Below are positions 7,934-16,352 of a stretch of 64,000 nt of DNA, piece after piece. Position numbers and translations under genes: made by a program. The notes beneath the pieces are model-generated. The model saw nothing but the letters and a program-made list of their open reading frames with translations. It searched no databases and was not told the DNA's origin. Position 1 is the first letter of the stretch. Every line of letters begins with the position of its first letter. The stretch comes from Neorhizobium huautlense (GTDB lineage: Bacteria > Pseudomonadota > Alphaproteobacteria > Rhizobiales > Rhizobiaceae). The stretch covers positions 62,001 to 126,000 of the forward strand of contig NZ_JAUSRF010000001.1 in assembly GCF_030811685.1 (NCBI RefSeq). The letters run 5' to 3'.

Positions 7934-9547
7934 TCAGGCGCGGTAGACCACCTCTCCGCCGAGCAGGGTCATCAGGCATTTCGCCGAAAGAAACGCTTCC
8001 GGTTCGACACTGAAAAAGTCCGTGTCAAACACGGCGATATCGGCCAGTTGACCGGGGATCAGCCGTCCCTTGCGCTCCTCGTCATGGACGCCGTAAGCCG
8101 CCTCGTAGGTGTAGAGATGCAGCGCCTCGGCGACGGAAAGCACCTGGTGCGGGCCAAGCGTCTTGCCGGTATCGGACTTGCGGGTGACCATGGCGTAGAG
8201 GCAGGGCATCGGATCGGGAGCCGTGACCGGGCAATCGGTCGAGGCGGAAGGATGCAGGCCCTCGTCCAGCCAGGTCTTGAACGGGTAGCAATGTTGCGGC
8301 CGTTCCGAACCGAGCACGGTGTGATACCCTTCGCCGAAGAAATAGAGGAAGGATGGTTGGCCTGCCGGAATGACGTTCATCGCCTTCAGGCGCGGCAGGT
8401 CTTCCGGCACATGCCAGCCGCAATGTTCGATACGGTGACGGCGGTTCGGATCCGGCATTTCCGCATAGGCCTTCTCATAGGCATTGAGCACCATCGAAAT
8501 GGCGGCGTCTCCGATCGCGTGCGGTGCGATCTGGTAGCCCATGCGGTGGGCCTTGAGCGTCAACTCGTCCGTCTGTTCCTGCGTGAGGCAGCGAACACCG
8601 TAATTGGTGGCGTCGTTTTCATAAGGGATGGAGAACCACGCCGTGCCGGCACCGGCAGAGCCATCGGTGAAAAATTTCACCGGGCCGATGCGAAACATGT
8701 CGTCGCCGGCGCCCGTTACCAGCCCCTTGGAATAGGCATAGTCGAGAATGTTGCGCTCGAGATCGCCCATCAGCGTGCCGGCGACCCGGATCGGAATACG
8801 GTTTTCCTTGCGGGCGGTCAGATAGGCATCGAGCTCGACCTTGCCGACCGTCAGGCCGATGGCGGCTTCCATGACGGAGGTGACGCCAAGGCTCAGCAGC
8901 TTCTTGCCGCCGCGCTCGATCGCATCGACAATGTAACTTTCTGACGCTGGCGGCATGACGGCGCGCACCGCATCGCGGGCGTTTTCAAACAGGATGCCAT
9001 CCGGTTCGCCGTTTTCCCGGCGGATCTTGCCGCCGAACGGTTCCGGCGTATCCCGATCGATGCCGCCCGCCTTGAGCGCCACCGAATTGGCAACCGTCGT
9101 ATGGCCGCAGGTGCGGGTGAGGAAAACCGGGTTATCGGGAGAAACGGCATCGAGATCGTATTTGGTCGGATGGCGCAGATCGGACAGCTTGTCGTGGTCA
9201 TAACCGCGCCCGAGAATCCATTCGCCGGGTTTTGCTCTGGCGACCGCATCCTTCACAAGATCGACGATCGCCTGCACGCTGGTGACGCCCGCAGCCGGTC
9301 TCAGATCCAGTTCGACAAGGCTGATGCCGTAGTGATGAAGATGCATGTGGGCATCGTTGAGTCCCGGCGTCGCCAATTTGCCTTCGAGATCGATGATCTC
9401 GGTTTCAGGCCCTGCCAGTGCCATCATCTCTGCCGTTGTGCCGGTAGCGAGGACCTTGTCGCCGTCTATGGCGATTGCCTCAGCAAATCCTTCCTTGAGT
9501 CCACACCAGATCTTTCCGTTCATCAGCAGGCGAGTAGGCATTGTCAT
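7934..9547 (-). CDS. amidohydrolase family 3 (YtcJ-like) metal-dependent hydrolase
   Basis: 537 residues, the normal size of amidohydrolase_3 enzymes. The metal pair is in GLNDAHMHLHHYG; other family marks are GRGYDHDKL, GPVKFFTDGSAG, APHAIGDAAI, RIEHCGWH and ASTDCPVTAPDP. The ATG at 9547 has AGGA eight bases upstream. It is the second gene of the minus-strand operon, 43 bases after the dehydrogenase and upstream of the two permease genes. Family members hydrolyse N-acyl, formamide or imidazolone-type bonds; this substrate is unknown. With the aminotransferase and the other hydrolase it suggests stepwise breakdown of a nitrogen compound brought in by the transporter. Confidence 0.85.
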   Translation of the reverse strand: MTMPTRLLMNGKIWCGLKEGFAEAIAIDGDKVLATGTTAEMMALAGPETEIIDLEGKLATPGLNDAHMHLHHYGISLVELDLRPAAGVTSVQAIVDLVKDAVARAKPGEWILGRGYDHDKLSDLRHPTKYDLDAVSPDNPVFLTRTCGHTTVANSVALKAGGIDRDTPEPFGGKIRRENGEPDGILFENARDAVRAVMPPASESYIVDAIERGGKKLLSLGVTSVMEAAIGLTVGKVELDAYLTARKENRIPIRVAGTLMGDLERNILDYAYSKGLVTGAGDDMFRIGPVKFFTDGSAGAGTAWFSIPYENDATNYGVRCLTQEQTDELTLKAHRMGYQIAPHAIGDAAISMVLNAYEKAYAEMPDPNRRHRIEHCGWHVPEDLPRLKAMNVIPAGQPSFLYFFGEGYHTVLGSERPQHCYPFKTWLDEGLHPSASTDCPVTAPDPMPCLYAMVTRKSDTGKTLGPHQVLSVAEALHLYTYEAAYGVHDEERKGRLIPGQLADIAVFDTDFFSVEPEAFLSAKCLMTLLGGEVVYRA

Positions 9548-9590
9548 GCTTTCAGTCCTTCATGAAATCGAGATTGGAATGTTTACAACG

Positions 9591-10577
9591 TCAGTATCCG
9601 GCTTCCCTGTTGACGAGACCCGGCGGAATGCGCCCTTCGCGGAGCGCCGAAAAATTCTCCAGAACCTGCCGAAGCACTTCGGCCGGTGATGTGTCCGACG
9701 CCTTGTGCGGCGTCACCATGATGTTGGGATGAGACCAGAACGGATGATCTTCGGCGGGCGGCTCCTGACGGAAAACGTCGACACTCGCGCCGCTCAAGCG
9801 TCCACTGTCGAGGGCAGACAGAAGATCGTCCTCGATCATGTGCTCGCCGCGCGCCATCTGCACGAGCGCCGCCCCTTTGCGCATCTGCGCGAAAAAATCG
9901 CGGTCGAGAATATCGCGCGTCGTGTCGGTCAGCGGCAGGATATTGACGAGAATATCCGCCTGCGCGGCAACCGCCTGAATGGCGCCCGGACCGGCCACGA
10001 TTTCAATTCCATCCGGCACGATTTCGGAAGCTGCCGGAGCGGAATTGCGCGCCACGACAACGCGAAAACCCATGGCGGCGATGGCCATCGCGCATTTTTT
10101 ACCCATCAGCCCATAACCGAGAACACCGACCGTGACCGAGCCCGGCGCCTGCGGGCGAAAACTGCGGTCCCAGACATGGCGGGCCTGATTGGCGATATAA
10201 TCGCCCATGCGCCGGTGGTGCCAGATGACCTGAAACGCGGCAAAACCGGCCATCAGATCGGCCTGGGAATGATCGCGCACGCGGGTGACGACCGTATCCT
10301 GCCGCAATGACGGGCAGGCCAGAATGCTGTCGACACCGGCCGCAATGGACGACACCATTTTCAGATTCGGATAGGCATCGAAAGCCACATCCTCCGGCCG
10401 CCATGCCAGAGCGACTTCTATCTTTCGGGGATCACTGACCTCATGCGGGCGAAGAACACGAACCGCCTGATCGTCGCCCGGCGCGAACACCTGCGCCAGA
10501 TCGAATGTCTTCGACAGCGCGACAATCTGGATGGGTTGATCTGAAGACGTCACACGCACGGCACCCGCCCACTCCAT
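9591..10577 (-). CDS. D-isomer-specific 2-hydroxyacid dehydrogenase (GhrA-like)
   Basis: 328 residues. The NAD(P)-binding glycine motif is GYGLMG (about 154-159). The catalytic arginine lies in QMARGEHM, the acidic partner in FRQEPPAEDHPFW and the catalytic histidine in VTPHKAS. These match the glyoxylate/hydroxypyruvate reductase A branch, which reduces 2-keto acids. As first gene of the catabolic operon it may reduce the keto acid left by the aminotransferase. The ATG at 10577 is used; a GTG at 10560 is an alternative because the upstream ATG lacks a clear ribosome-binding site. Confidence 0.85.
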   Translation of the reverse strand: MEWAGAVRVTSSDQPIQIVALSKTFDLAQVFAPGDDQAVRVLRPHEVSDPRKIEVALAWRPEDVAFDAYPNLKMVSSIAAGVDSILACPSLRQDTVVTRVRDHSQADLMAGFAAFQVIWHHRRMGDYIANQARHVWDRSFRPQAPGSVTVGVLGYGLMGKKCAMAIAAMGFRVVVARNSAPAASEIVPDGIEIVAGPGAIQAVAAQADILVNILPLTDTTRDILDRDFFAQMRKGAALVQMARGEHMIEDDLLSALDSGRLSGASVDVFRQEPPAEDHPFWSHPNIMVTPHKASDTSPAEVLRQVLENFSALREGRIPPGLVNREAGY

Positions 10578-10906
10578 TCGCGAGATAAAAATCCGAATTT
10601 CGCATGGGCGCTAGCGGCCTTCTCGGTGCCGGCAAAAAGGCAACAAGCCAATCCCAGTCCGGCCCTGTCGGCCGCCCCGTTCGGTTTCGTCACGTCTGTT
10701 CCCCGTATTGTTTTGCGCTGCACAGTGTCTGAACAGCGATCAATTTGCAGGCATGATACCGGCATCAACCTCACTGTCAATCGTCGACAATCGACAAATG
10801 ACAATCTATTCTACATACGAACACATTCGGGCCGAGGCGCTCGCACACGAATATCCGCCCGCCGATGAGCTAAGACTGCGCGCCTCTCAGAAAGGATTTT
10901 AGAACG
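10578..10906. promoter_or_regulatory. divergent promoter region between operon 1 and the GntR regulator
   Basis: About 330 bases with no convincing gene; the short open frames here are not like any family. It separates the minus-strand catabolic operon from the plus-strand GntR gene and must hold promoters for both. AAAGGA before the GntR ATG (10907) is its ribosome-binding site. An imperfect palindrome is at 10780-10791. Confidence 0.6.
10780..10791. promoter_or_regulatory. candidate GntR/FCD operator
   Basis: ATCGTCGACAAT is a palindrome around GTCGAC with one mismatched pair, followed by a second TCGACAA copy at 10791-10797. FCD-type GntR regulators often bind short palindromes of this kind in divergent promoters. 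The assignment to the adjacent regulator is inferred from position. Confidence 0.35.
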
Positions 10907-11626
10907 ATGTTTCGAGTGCTGGAGCAGGCGGATTTGCCAAGCCGCATCGCCGATCAGGTGCTTCAGGCGATTGGAGATGGCCTGTTGCGGCCGGGTGAGC
11001 GCGTGACCGAGGCGCGTCTCGCAACGCAGATGGGAACATCACGCGCCCCGGTGCGGGAAGCCTTGCGCCTGCTGGAAAGCCAGGGCCTCATCGTCTCTCA
11101 TCCGCGCCGCGGGTTTTTCGTGAAGAGTTATAATGCCGATGAACTGGCCGAGACCTATGATCTGCGCCAGTGCCTTGAACTGCACAATGCCGAGGCGCTG
11201 GTCGCCCGCATGTCGGATGCCGACCTGCAGCGACTGGAAGCGCAAGTCGAACTGCTGAAGACGCTGGGGACGGAAGGCCGATCGCAGGAACAGGTCGTGG
11301 AAGACTACGCGTTTCACCGAATGCTATGTGAAATCGGCGGCAACTCACGCATTTTGCGGCTATTCGATCAGATCGCCACCGAATTGCGATCCGGCATAGC
11401 GCTGGTCGGGCGCATTTACGACGATCCTGTCGAGCTCGCGCGCTCGCACGACCCGATCATCGATGCCTTGCGTCAACGGGACACGGAACGCCTTCGCGAG
11501 GAACTGCGCGAACATCTCCGTGATGCCAGCACGCATGTGATCGACATCTACCGCAAATGGCCGGGCACGCCGCAAGACGTTCTTCCGGGACACCCGCTCG
11601 AAGGTCGGCCAAAGGCTGGCCCGTAA
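10907..11626 (+). CDS. GntR family (FCD/FadR subfamily) transcriptional regulator
   Basis: 239 residues. The N-terminal winged helix covers about residues 10-75, including the recognition part ATQMGTSRAPVREALRLL and the wing SHPRRGFFVKSY. The C-terminal FCD ligand-binding helices (about 85-225) include DYAFHRMLCEIGGN and the RSHDPIIDALRQRD histidine motif usual for metal-dependent carboxylate sensing. It is divergent from the dehydrogenase/hydrolase/transport operon and is probably its regulator, responding to a substrate or intermediate acid. The ATG at 10907 has AAAGGA about 11 bases upstream. Confidence 0.9.
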   Translation: MFRVLEQADLPSRIADQVLQAIGDGLLRPGERVTEARLATQMGTSRAPVREALRLLESQGLIVSHPRRGFFVKSYNADELAETYDLRQCLELHNAEALVARMSDADLQRLEAQVELLKTLGTEGRSQEQVVEDYAFHRMLCEIGGNSRILRLFDQIATELRSGIALVGRIYDDPVELARSHDPIIDALRQRDTERLREELREHLRDASTHVIDIYRKWPGTPQDVLPGHPLEGRPKAGP

Positions 11627-11690
11627 AACGCAACGGGCTGGTCGAACGAACTTTAAGAGACGGCTGAATATTGGGGCGACCAAAACGAAA

Positions 11691-11722
11691 AAGCCTGCCG
11701 CGGGAGGAGGTGCGGCAGGCTT
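11691..11722 (-). ncRNA. CCUCCUCCC-loop hairpin A (last of array, also terminator)
   Basis: On the minus strand an 11-bp stem AAGCCTGCCGC/GCGGCAGGCTT presents ACCTCCTCCC in its loop and is followed at once by TTTTTCGTTTT, so it is both the fourth unit of the array and a rho-independent terminator for it. The motif occupies 11702-11710. Confidence 0.75.
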
Positions 11723-11735
11723 TTCGAAAAGAACC

Positions 11736-11768
11736 GAACAGCGACTGGGAGGAGGAGTGTCGCTGTTC
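11736..11768 (-). ncRNA. CCUCCUCCC-loop hairpin B
   Basis: A perfect 10-bp stem, GAACAGCGAC (11736-11745) with GTCGCTGTTC (11759-11768), holds ACTCCTCCTCCCA in a 13-base loop on the minus strand. The motif copy is at 11747-11755. Third unit in the direction of transcription. Confidence 0.75.
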
Positions 11769-11770
11769 AC

Positions 11771-11805
11771 TCAGGCGTCCTTGGGAGGAGGAGTAGGTCG
11801 CCTGA
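11771..11805 (-). ncRNA. CCUCCUCCC-loop hairpin C
   Basis: TCAGGCG (11771-11777) pairs with CGCCTGA (11799-11805). The 21-base loop on the minus strand contains CTCCTCCTCCC, with the motif at 11783-11791. Second unit in the direction of transcription. Confidence 0.7.
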
Positions 11806-11809
11806 AACC

Positions 11810-11841
11810 CGAAGCTCTGCGGGAGGAGGTGCATCGCTTCG
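11810..11841 (-). ncRNA. CCUCCUCCC-loop hairpin D (first of array)
   Basis: CGAAGC (11810-11815) pairs with GCTTCG (11836-11841). Inner bases TGC and GCA can extend the stem, and the loop on the minus strand carries ACCTCCTCCC (11821-11829). It is the first unit after the candidate promoter. The four units have motif-to-motif spacings of 45, 36 and 38 bases but unrelated stems, which is how cuckoo/alpha-r14/CcsR RNAs behave: conserved anti-Shine-Dalgarno loop, variable stem. Confidence 0.7.
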
Positions 11842-11850
11842 TTGAGATCG

Positions 11851-11879
11851 TTTATACAGGATTTTTCGCAACCCGTTAG
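11851..11879 (-). promoter_or_regulatory. candidate promoter of the CCUCCUCCC RNA array
   Basis: On the minus strand CTAACG (11879-11874) is followed after 17 bases by TATAAA (11856-11851), which would start RNA at about 11844, just before hairpin D. The -10 is good and the -35 weak. The array could instead be cut from the 3' end of the amidase operon transcript, 105 bases upstream. Confidence 0.4.
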
Positions 11880-11946
11880 ATGGCCCGCCGCAGCCCAGAT
11901 ATGCGCATAACGCATAGCAGGGATTGGCACTGCCGAAAAAACAGCC

Positions 11947-13362
11947 TCACACTCCGGTCACGATACCCGCAGCCTGTTCATATGCCTGCGCAAACTCAAG
12001 AACGGCCCGGTCCCCGCGTGGAGGCCCGACAAATTGCACACCGTTCGGCAGGCCATTGCTGCCGAAACCGGCCGGCATGGCAACAACCGGCAGACCGGCC
12101 AGCGTCGGGCCGATCACCACCTCCATCCAGCGATGATAGGTATCCATCCGTCTGCCGGCGATCTCCTCCGGCCATTTCAGGTTGACATCGAAGGGGAAAA
12201 CCTGTGCCGACGGCATGACGAGAAAATCGTAGCGTTTGAAAAGCGCGAGCATGTATTTGTACCAGCGACTGCGTACGGTCGATGCCGCATGAATATCCGC
12301 CGCCGATTTGCCCAGCGCCAGATCGAATTCGAACATATATTGCGCATTGAACAGCGCCCGCTTTTCCGGCTGATCGTAAAGCGCGCGCATGCCGTGGGCG
12401 ACGTTGAAACTGCGCAATGTCAGCCAGGCCTGCCACAGTTCGGCAAGGTCGAAATCCGGGGTGATGTCCTCGACCTCGCAGCCGATATCGGCGAGCACCG
12501 AGATCGCCTTGCGCCCCAGATCCAGAACACCGTCTTCGAAAGGAAGATAACCACCGAAATCCCCGAACCAGCCGATTTTCATGCCCCTGGTTTGCGCCGG
12601 ACCACGCAGTTCGAGATCTTCGGGTCCGAGGCTGAGCGGATCGCGCGGATCGAACCCGGATTGGGTGGCGAGCAACAGCGCCGTATCCTGCACCGTCTTG
12701 CCCATCGGCCCGGCGATACCCAGTTGCCCGAGAAAAAGATCGGCCGCCTTGTCGCTCGGCACACGCCCGAAGCTGGGGCGAAACCCGACGACATTGTTGA
12801 AGGCTGCGGGATTGCGCAGCGAACCCATCATGTCGGAACCATCGGCAACAGGCAGGAGCCGGGCGGCCAATGCGGCCGCCGCCCCGCCGGAAGAACCACC
12901 CGCCGATTTGCCGAGGTCATGCGGATTGCGCGTCGGACCGTGAACGGGATTGGTCGTATGGGAGCCGAGGCCGAATTCCGGTGTATTGGTCTTGCCGATG
13001 AAGATTGCCCCCGCACCGCGCACCCGCTCCACATGGATGGTGTCTGCTGCCGAGACATAGTTGGCAAACAGGGGAGAGCCGAAGGAACAGGGCATGCCCT
13101 TCACCTCCGAGAGATCCTTGATGGCCTGCGGGAAACCGTGCATCCAGCCTCGGGAGTGCCCGTCGGTCAGCTCGGTATCGGCCAACCGCGCCTGCGCAAT
13201 CAGCTCCGAGCGCGGACGCAGATAGATGATGGCGTTGATGTCCGGATTGAACCTCTCGATCCGGTCGAGATAGGCTTCCATCACCGCGACACAGGAGATT
13301 TTTCGCGCGTGAATGGCAGCGGAAAGATCGGCAGCGGAGAGGTCTGTGATTTCGCCAGTCAA
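11947..13362 (-). CDS. amidase signature family amidase
   Basis: 471 residues. The Ser-cisSer-Lys machinery is visible: lysine in GFPQAIKDLSEVKG, glycine/serine-rich motif in SAGGSSGGAAAALAA, and the nucleophile region in VADGSDMMGSLRNPA. The TTG at 13362 is preferred because AGGAG lies eight bases before it; upstream in-frame starts have no such site. It is the last gene of the second peptide-transport operon, after an M20 hydrolase, and could free ammonia from an imported amide. GatA is excluded because no gatB or gatC is near and the context is catabolic. Confidence 0.85.
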   Translation of the reverse strand: MTGEITDLSAADLSAAIHARKISCVAVMEAYLDRIERFNPDINAIIYLRPRSELIAQARLADTELTDGHSRGWMHGFPQAIKDLSEVKGMPCSFGSPLFANYVSAADTIHVERVRGAGAIFIGKTNTPEFGLGSHTTNPVHGPTRNPHDLGKSAGGSSGGAAAALAARLLPVADGSDMMGSLRNPAAFNNVVGFRPSFGRVPSDKAADLFLGQLGIAGPMGKTVQDTALLLATQSGFDPRDPLSLGPEDLELRGPAQTRGMKIGWFGDFGGYLPFEDGVLDLGRKAISVLADIGCEVEDITPDFDLAELWQAWLTLRSFNVAHGMRALYDQPEKRALFNAQYMFEFDLALGKSAADIHAASTVRSRWYKYMLALFKRYDFLVMPSAQVFPFDVNLKWPEEIAGRRMDTYHRWMEVVIGPTLAGLPVVAMPAGFGSNGLPNGVQFVGPPRGDRAVLEFAQAYEQAAGIVTGV

Positions 13363-13488
13363 GGACGGCACTCCTGTTGGATGCCGAGCGGGGCAGACCA
13401 CGCTCGCGAAAGGTCGGCCAATGGGCCGACGCAAAAACCTGCGTCGCCCTTGTCCGAGATGAAAGGAAACAGGCGGAAACTTGCCGTG

Positions 13489-14649
13489 TCAGACAGCAAG
13501 CCGGCGCTCGACGATGCGGGCAAGCAGGCTGGCACCCACCGGCAGGATGCCGTCGTCCAGAACGAAGCCGGGATTATGGACCGGCACATTGCCCGCATGG
13601 CCGACCGTGCAATAGACACCCGGCACCTTGTAGAGCATGTCGGCAAAATCCTCGCTTCCCATGATCGGATCGGTCTTGATGTAGACATTGTCATTGCCGA
13701 CGATATCACGCGCCGCATCGGCAAAACCGTCCACCAGTTCCTCGGTGTTGACGAGGACATCGAAGACGTTGCGGATATCGGTTTCGATCTCGACGCCGAA
13801 TGTGGCCGCGACACCGGCCGCGATTGACCGCATGCGCTCGCGGATCAGCTCGTTGACCTCGCGATCGAGATAACGGACGGTGCCCGAGATCGTCGCCTCC
13901 TCCGGGATGACATTATAGGCTGTGCCCGAATGAATCTGTGTCACCGAAAGGACGGCCGACTTGATCGGCGCGACATTGCGGGAGACGACCGATTGCAGGG
14001 CCGATACGAGATGTGTCGCCACCACGATCGGATCCTTGGCAAGCTCAGGCCGCGCGCCGTGGCTGCCGACACCACGGATGCGGATATCAAAGAAATCGGC
14101 CCCCGCCATCGCCGGGCCGGGCTTGATGCCGATACGGTAGGGCTCGTCATCCGGCGCATTGTGCAGGCCGTAAATCTCGTCGCAGGGAAAACGCTCAAAC
14201 AGGCCATCGGCGATCATCGCGCGCGCACCGCCGCAGCCCTCCTCGCCCGGCTGGAAGATGAATACGGCGGTGCCGGCAAAATCGCGGGTTTCGGCGAGAT
14301 AACGGGCGGCGCCGAGCAGCATGGTCGTATGCCCGTCATGGCCGCAGCCGTGAAAACGGTTCGGCGTTTTCGAGGCGTAACCGAGATTGGTGCGCTCCTC
14401 CATCGGCAACGCGTCCATATCCGCCCGAAGACCGATGGTGCGGCCGGCACCCTTTGCACCCTTCAGCACGCCGACGACGCCCGTCTTGCCGATGCCGCGA
14501 TGCACTTCGATGCCCCAGCTTTGGAGTTGCTCAGCGACGATGCCGGAAGTGCGCACCTCTTCGAAACCGATCTCGGGAAATTGATGGATATCGCGCCGGG
14601 TCGCGGTCAGTTCGTCTTTAAAGGCGGCGATTTTGTCCAGAACGGGCAT
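13489..14649 (-). CDS. M20 family amidohydrolase/peptidase (hippurate hydrolase-like)
   Basis: 386 residues. Metal-binding marks are GLRADMDALP, GCGHDGHTTMLLGAA and FQPGEEGCGGARAM; the dimerisation domain (about 185-300) follows. These fit the HipO/IAA-amino-acid hydrolase/AbgA branch, which splits N-acyl amino acids. The ATG at 14649 has AAGGA seven bases upstream. It follows the fused ATPase gene by 35 bases, so its substrate is probably the transported conjugate. The released acyl or amino acid part is unknown. Confidence 0.88.
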   Translation of the reverse strand: MPVLDKIAAFKDELTATRRDIHQFPEIGFEEVRTSGIVAEQLQSWGIEVHRGIGKTGVVGVLKGAKGAGRTIGLRADMDALPMEERTNLGYASKTPNRFHGCGHDGHTTMLLGAARYLAETRDFAGTAVFIFQPGEEGCGGARAMIADGLFERFPCDEIYGLHNAPDDEPYRIGIKPGPAMAGADFFDIRIRGVGSHGARPELAKDPIVVATHLVSALQSVVSRNVAPIKSAVLSVTQIHSGTAYNVIPEEATISGTVRYLDREVNELIRERMRSIAAGVAATFGVEIETDIRNVFDVLVNTEELVDGFADAARDIVGNDNVYIKTDPIMGSEDFADMLYKVPGVYCTVGHAGNVPVHNPGFVLDDGILPVGASLLARIVERRLAV

Positions 14650-14684
14650 TGTGTATTCCTTGTATGACATTGAAAGCGGAAGGA

Positions 14685-16352
14685 TCAGGCTGCGTTCGTT
14701 TCGAGCGGCCGGAAATTGGCAAAATCCCAATGCCGCCCCGGAGCGGCATCGATCAACTGGCGCGTATAGGTGTGCGTCGGGTTCGTCAGCACCGCGTGAC
14801 CGGTGGCATATTCGACCACCCGCCCCTTCTGCATGACGATGACATCGTCGCAAATCTGTGCCGCCACCCGCAGGTCATGGGTGATGAACAGGATGGCGAT
14901 GCCGAATTTCTCCTGCATGTCGGCCAGAAGATCAAGAACCTGCGCCTGCACGGACACATCGAGCGCCGACACTGCCTCATCAGCCACCAGCACTTTCGGG
15001 TTCATGGCGACGGCGCGGGCAATGGCGATACGCTGGCGCTGGCCGCCGGAAAACTGGTGCGGATAACGTTTGATCGCATCATCCGGCAGCCCGACGATGG
15101 AGAGCAGTTCGCGGGCGCGTTTCATCGCTTCCGCTTTCGGGACCCCGTAATTCATCGGTCCCTCGATAATGCTGTCGCCCACGGTGATGCGGGGATTGAG
15201 CGACCGGTACGGGTCCTGAAACACCATCTGGATATGCTGGCGATGCGGCTGGATCGCGCGCCGGGAAAAGTCGGCGATTTCCTGGCCGCCGATACGGATC
15301 GACCCGGATGTCGGATCGATCAGTCGCATGACGCAGCGCGCCACCGTCGATTTGCCGGATCCGGACTCGCCAACGATACCGAGCGTGCGTCCCTTCTTAA
15401 GCGTGAAGGAGACATCCGTCGCGGCCTTGGTGCCGGCCTCGAATTTGCCGAACCAGCCCTTCTTTCCATAGACCTTTTCGAGTTCGGTGATGGACAGCAC
15501 GACCTCGCTCGAACCGTGCGGTCGCGGCGCCCGCGGAACGAGGCTCGGCACCGATGAGAGAAGTTTTCGCGTGTAATCCCTCAGGGGCTCCGTCAGGATT
15601 GCGTCGATTGGGCCGTTTTCCACGACATTGCCGCGATTCATGACATAAACCGTGTCGGCGATCTCGGCCACGACGCCCATGTCATGGGTGATGAAGAGCA
15701 CGGCCGTGCCCTGCTTTTCCTGCATCTCGTCGATGAGTTTCAGGATCTGCTTCTGGGTGGTCACGTCGAGCGCGGTGGTCGGTTCGTCGGCGATCAGCAG
15801 CTTTGGTTTGAGGATCAGCGCCATGGCGATCATGATACGCTGCCGCTGGCCGCCGGAAAGCTGATGCGGATAGGAGCCGAAAATGCGCTCGACATCCGGC
15901 AGATGCACCTCACGCATCATCTCCAGCACCGTCTTCTTCTGATCCGATGCCGCAAGCTTCGTATGCTCCTGCAGGACCTCGCAGATCTGCTGGCCGACGG
16001 TCAGCACCGGGTTGAGGGCGGTCATCGGCTCCTGAAAAATCATCGCCATGCTTTTCGTGCGCAACGCCCGCATGCGCCCGGCATCCGCTTTCAGCAAATC
16101 CTCGCCCTCAAACAGGATTTCGCCACTGCGCGGCTCGAGCGCCTGGCGTGGCAAAAGCCCCATCGCGGCCAGCGAGGTGACGGATTTGCCTGAACCGGAT
16201 TCGCCGACGAGGCATACGGTTTCGCCGGCCCGGATGCTGATCGAGATGCCGTTCAGGACCGGCGAACTCTTGTCATCGCCGGTCAGGCCGATGACGAGGT
16301 CCTTGACCTCAAGAACCGGCGCAGATGTGGGATCGAAGGAAGGCTTGGTCAT
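14685..16352 (-). CDS. fused double ATPase of peptide-type ABC transporter (DppD-DppF)
   Basis: 555 residues with two complete nucleotide-binding domains. Domain 1 has a Walker A GESGSGKS at 50-57, signature LSGGQRQR, Walker B LLIADEPTTALD. Domain 2 has a second GESGSGKST, FSGGQRQR and VLVADEAVSALD. Each is followed by the oligopeptide-type C-terminal extension (GPIDAILTEPLRDYTRKLL and its copy HAVLTNPTHTYTRQLI). One chain can therefore drive a transporter alone. It overlaps the DppC-type permease gene by four bases (16349-16352). It may also serve the ATPase-less transporter at 4282-7777. Confidence 0.93.
   Translation of the reverse strand: MTKPSFDPTSAPVLEVKDLVIGLTGDDKSSPVLNGISISIRAGETVCLVGESGSGKSVTSLAAMGLLPRQALEPRSGEILFEGEDLLKADAGRMRALRTKSMAMIFQEPMTALNPVLTVGQQICEVLQEHTKLAASDQKKTVLEMMREVHLPDVERIFGSYPHQLSGGQRQRIMIAMALILKPKLLIADEPTTALDVTTQKQILKLIDEMQEKQGTAVLFITHDMGVVAEIADTVYVMNRGNVVENGPIDAILTEPLRDYTRKLLSSVPSLVPRAPRPHGSSEVVLSITELEKVYGKKGWFGKFEAGTKAATDVSFTLKKGRTLGIVGESGSGKSTVARCVMRLIDPTSGSIRIGGQEIADFSRRAIQPHRQHIQMVFQDPYRSLNPRITVGDSIIEGPMNYGVPKAEAMKRARELLSIVGLPDDAIKRYPHQFSGGQRQRIAIARAVAMNPKVLVADEAVSALDVSVQAQVLDLLADMQEKFGIAILFITHDLRVAAQICDDVIVMQKGRVVEYATGHAVLTNPTHTYTRQLIDAAPGRHWDFANFRPLETNAA

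Noticed and set aside
11691..11841. CRISPR-like array, because a short motif repeats at 36-45 base steps
   Set aside because: The repeated part is only 9 bases and sits in loops of separate hairpins; spacers are stem sequences, and no cas gene is present.
12034..13827. 597-residue plus-strand open frame opposite the amidase and M20 genes
   Set aside because: It has no family-like motif and mirrors high-GC antisense frames, while both minus-strand genes have complete catalytic motifs.
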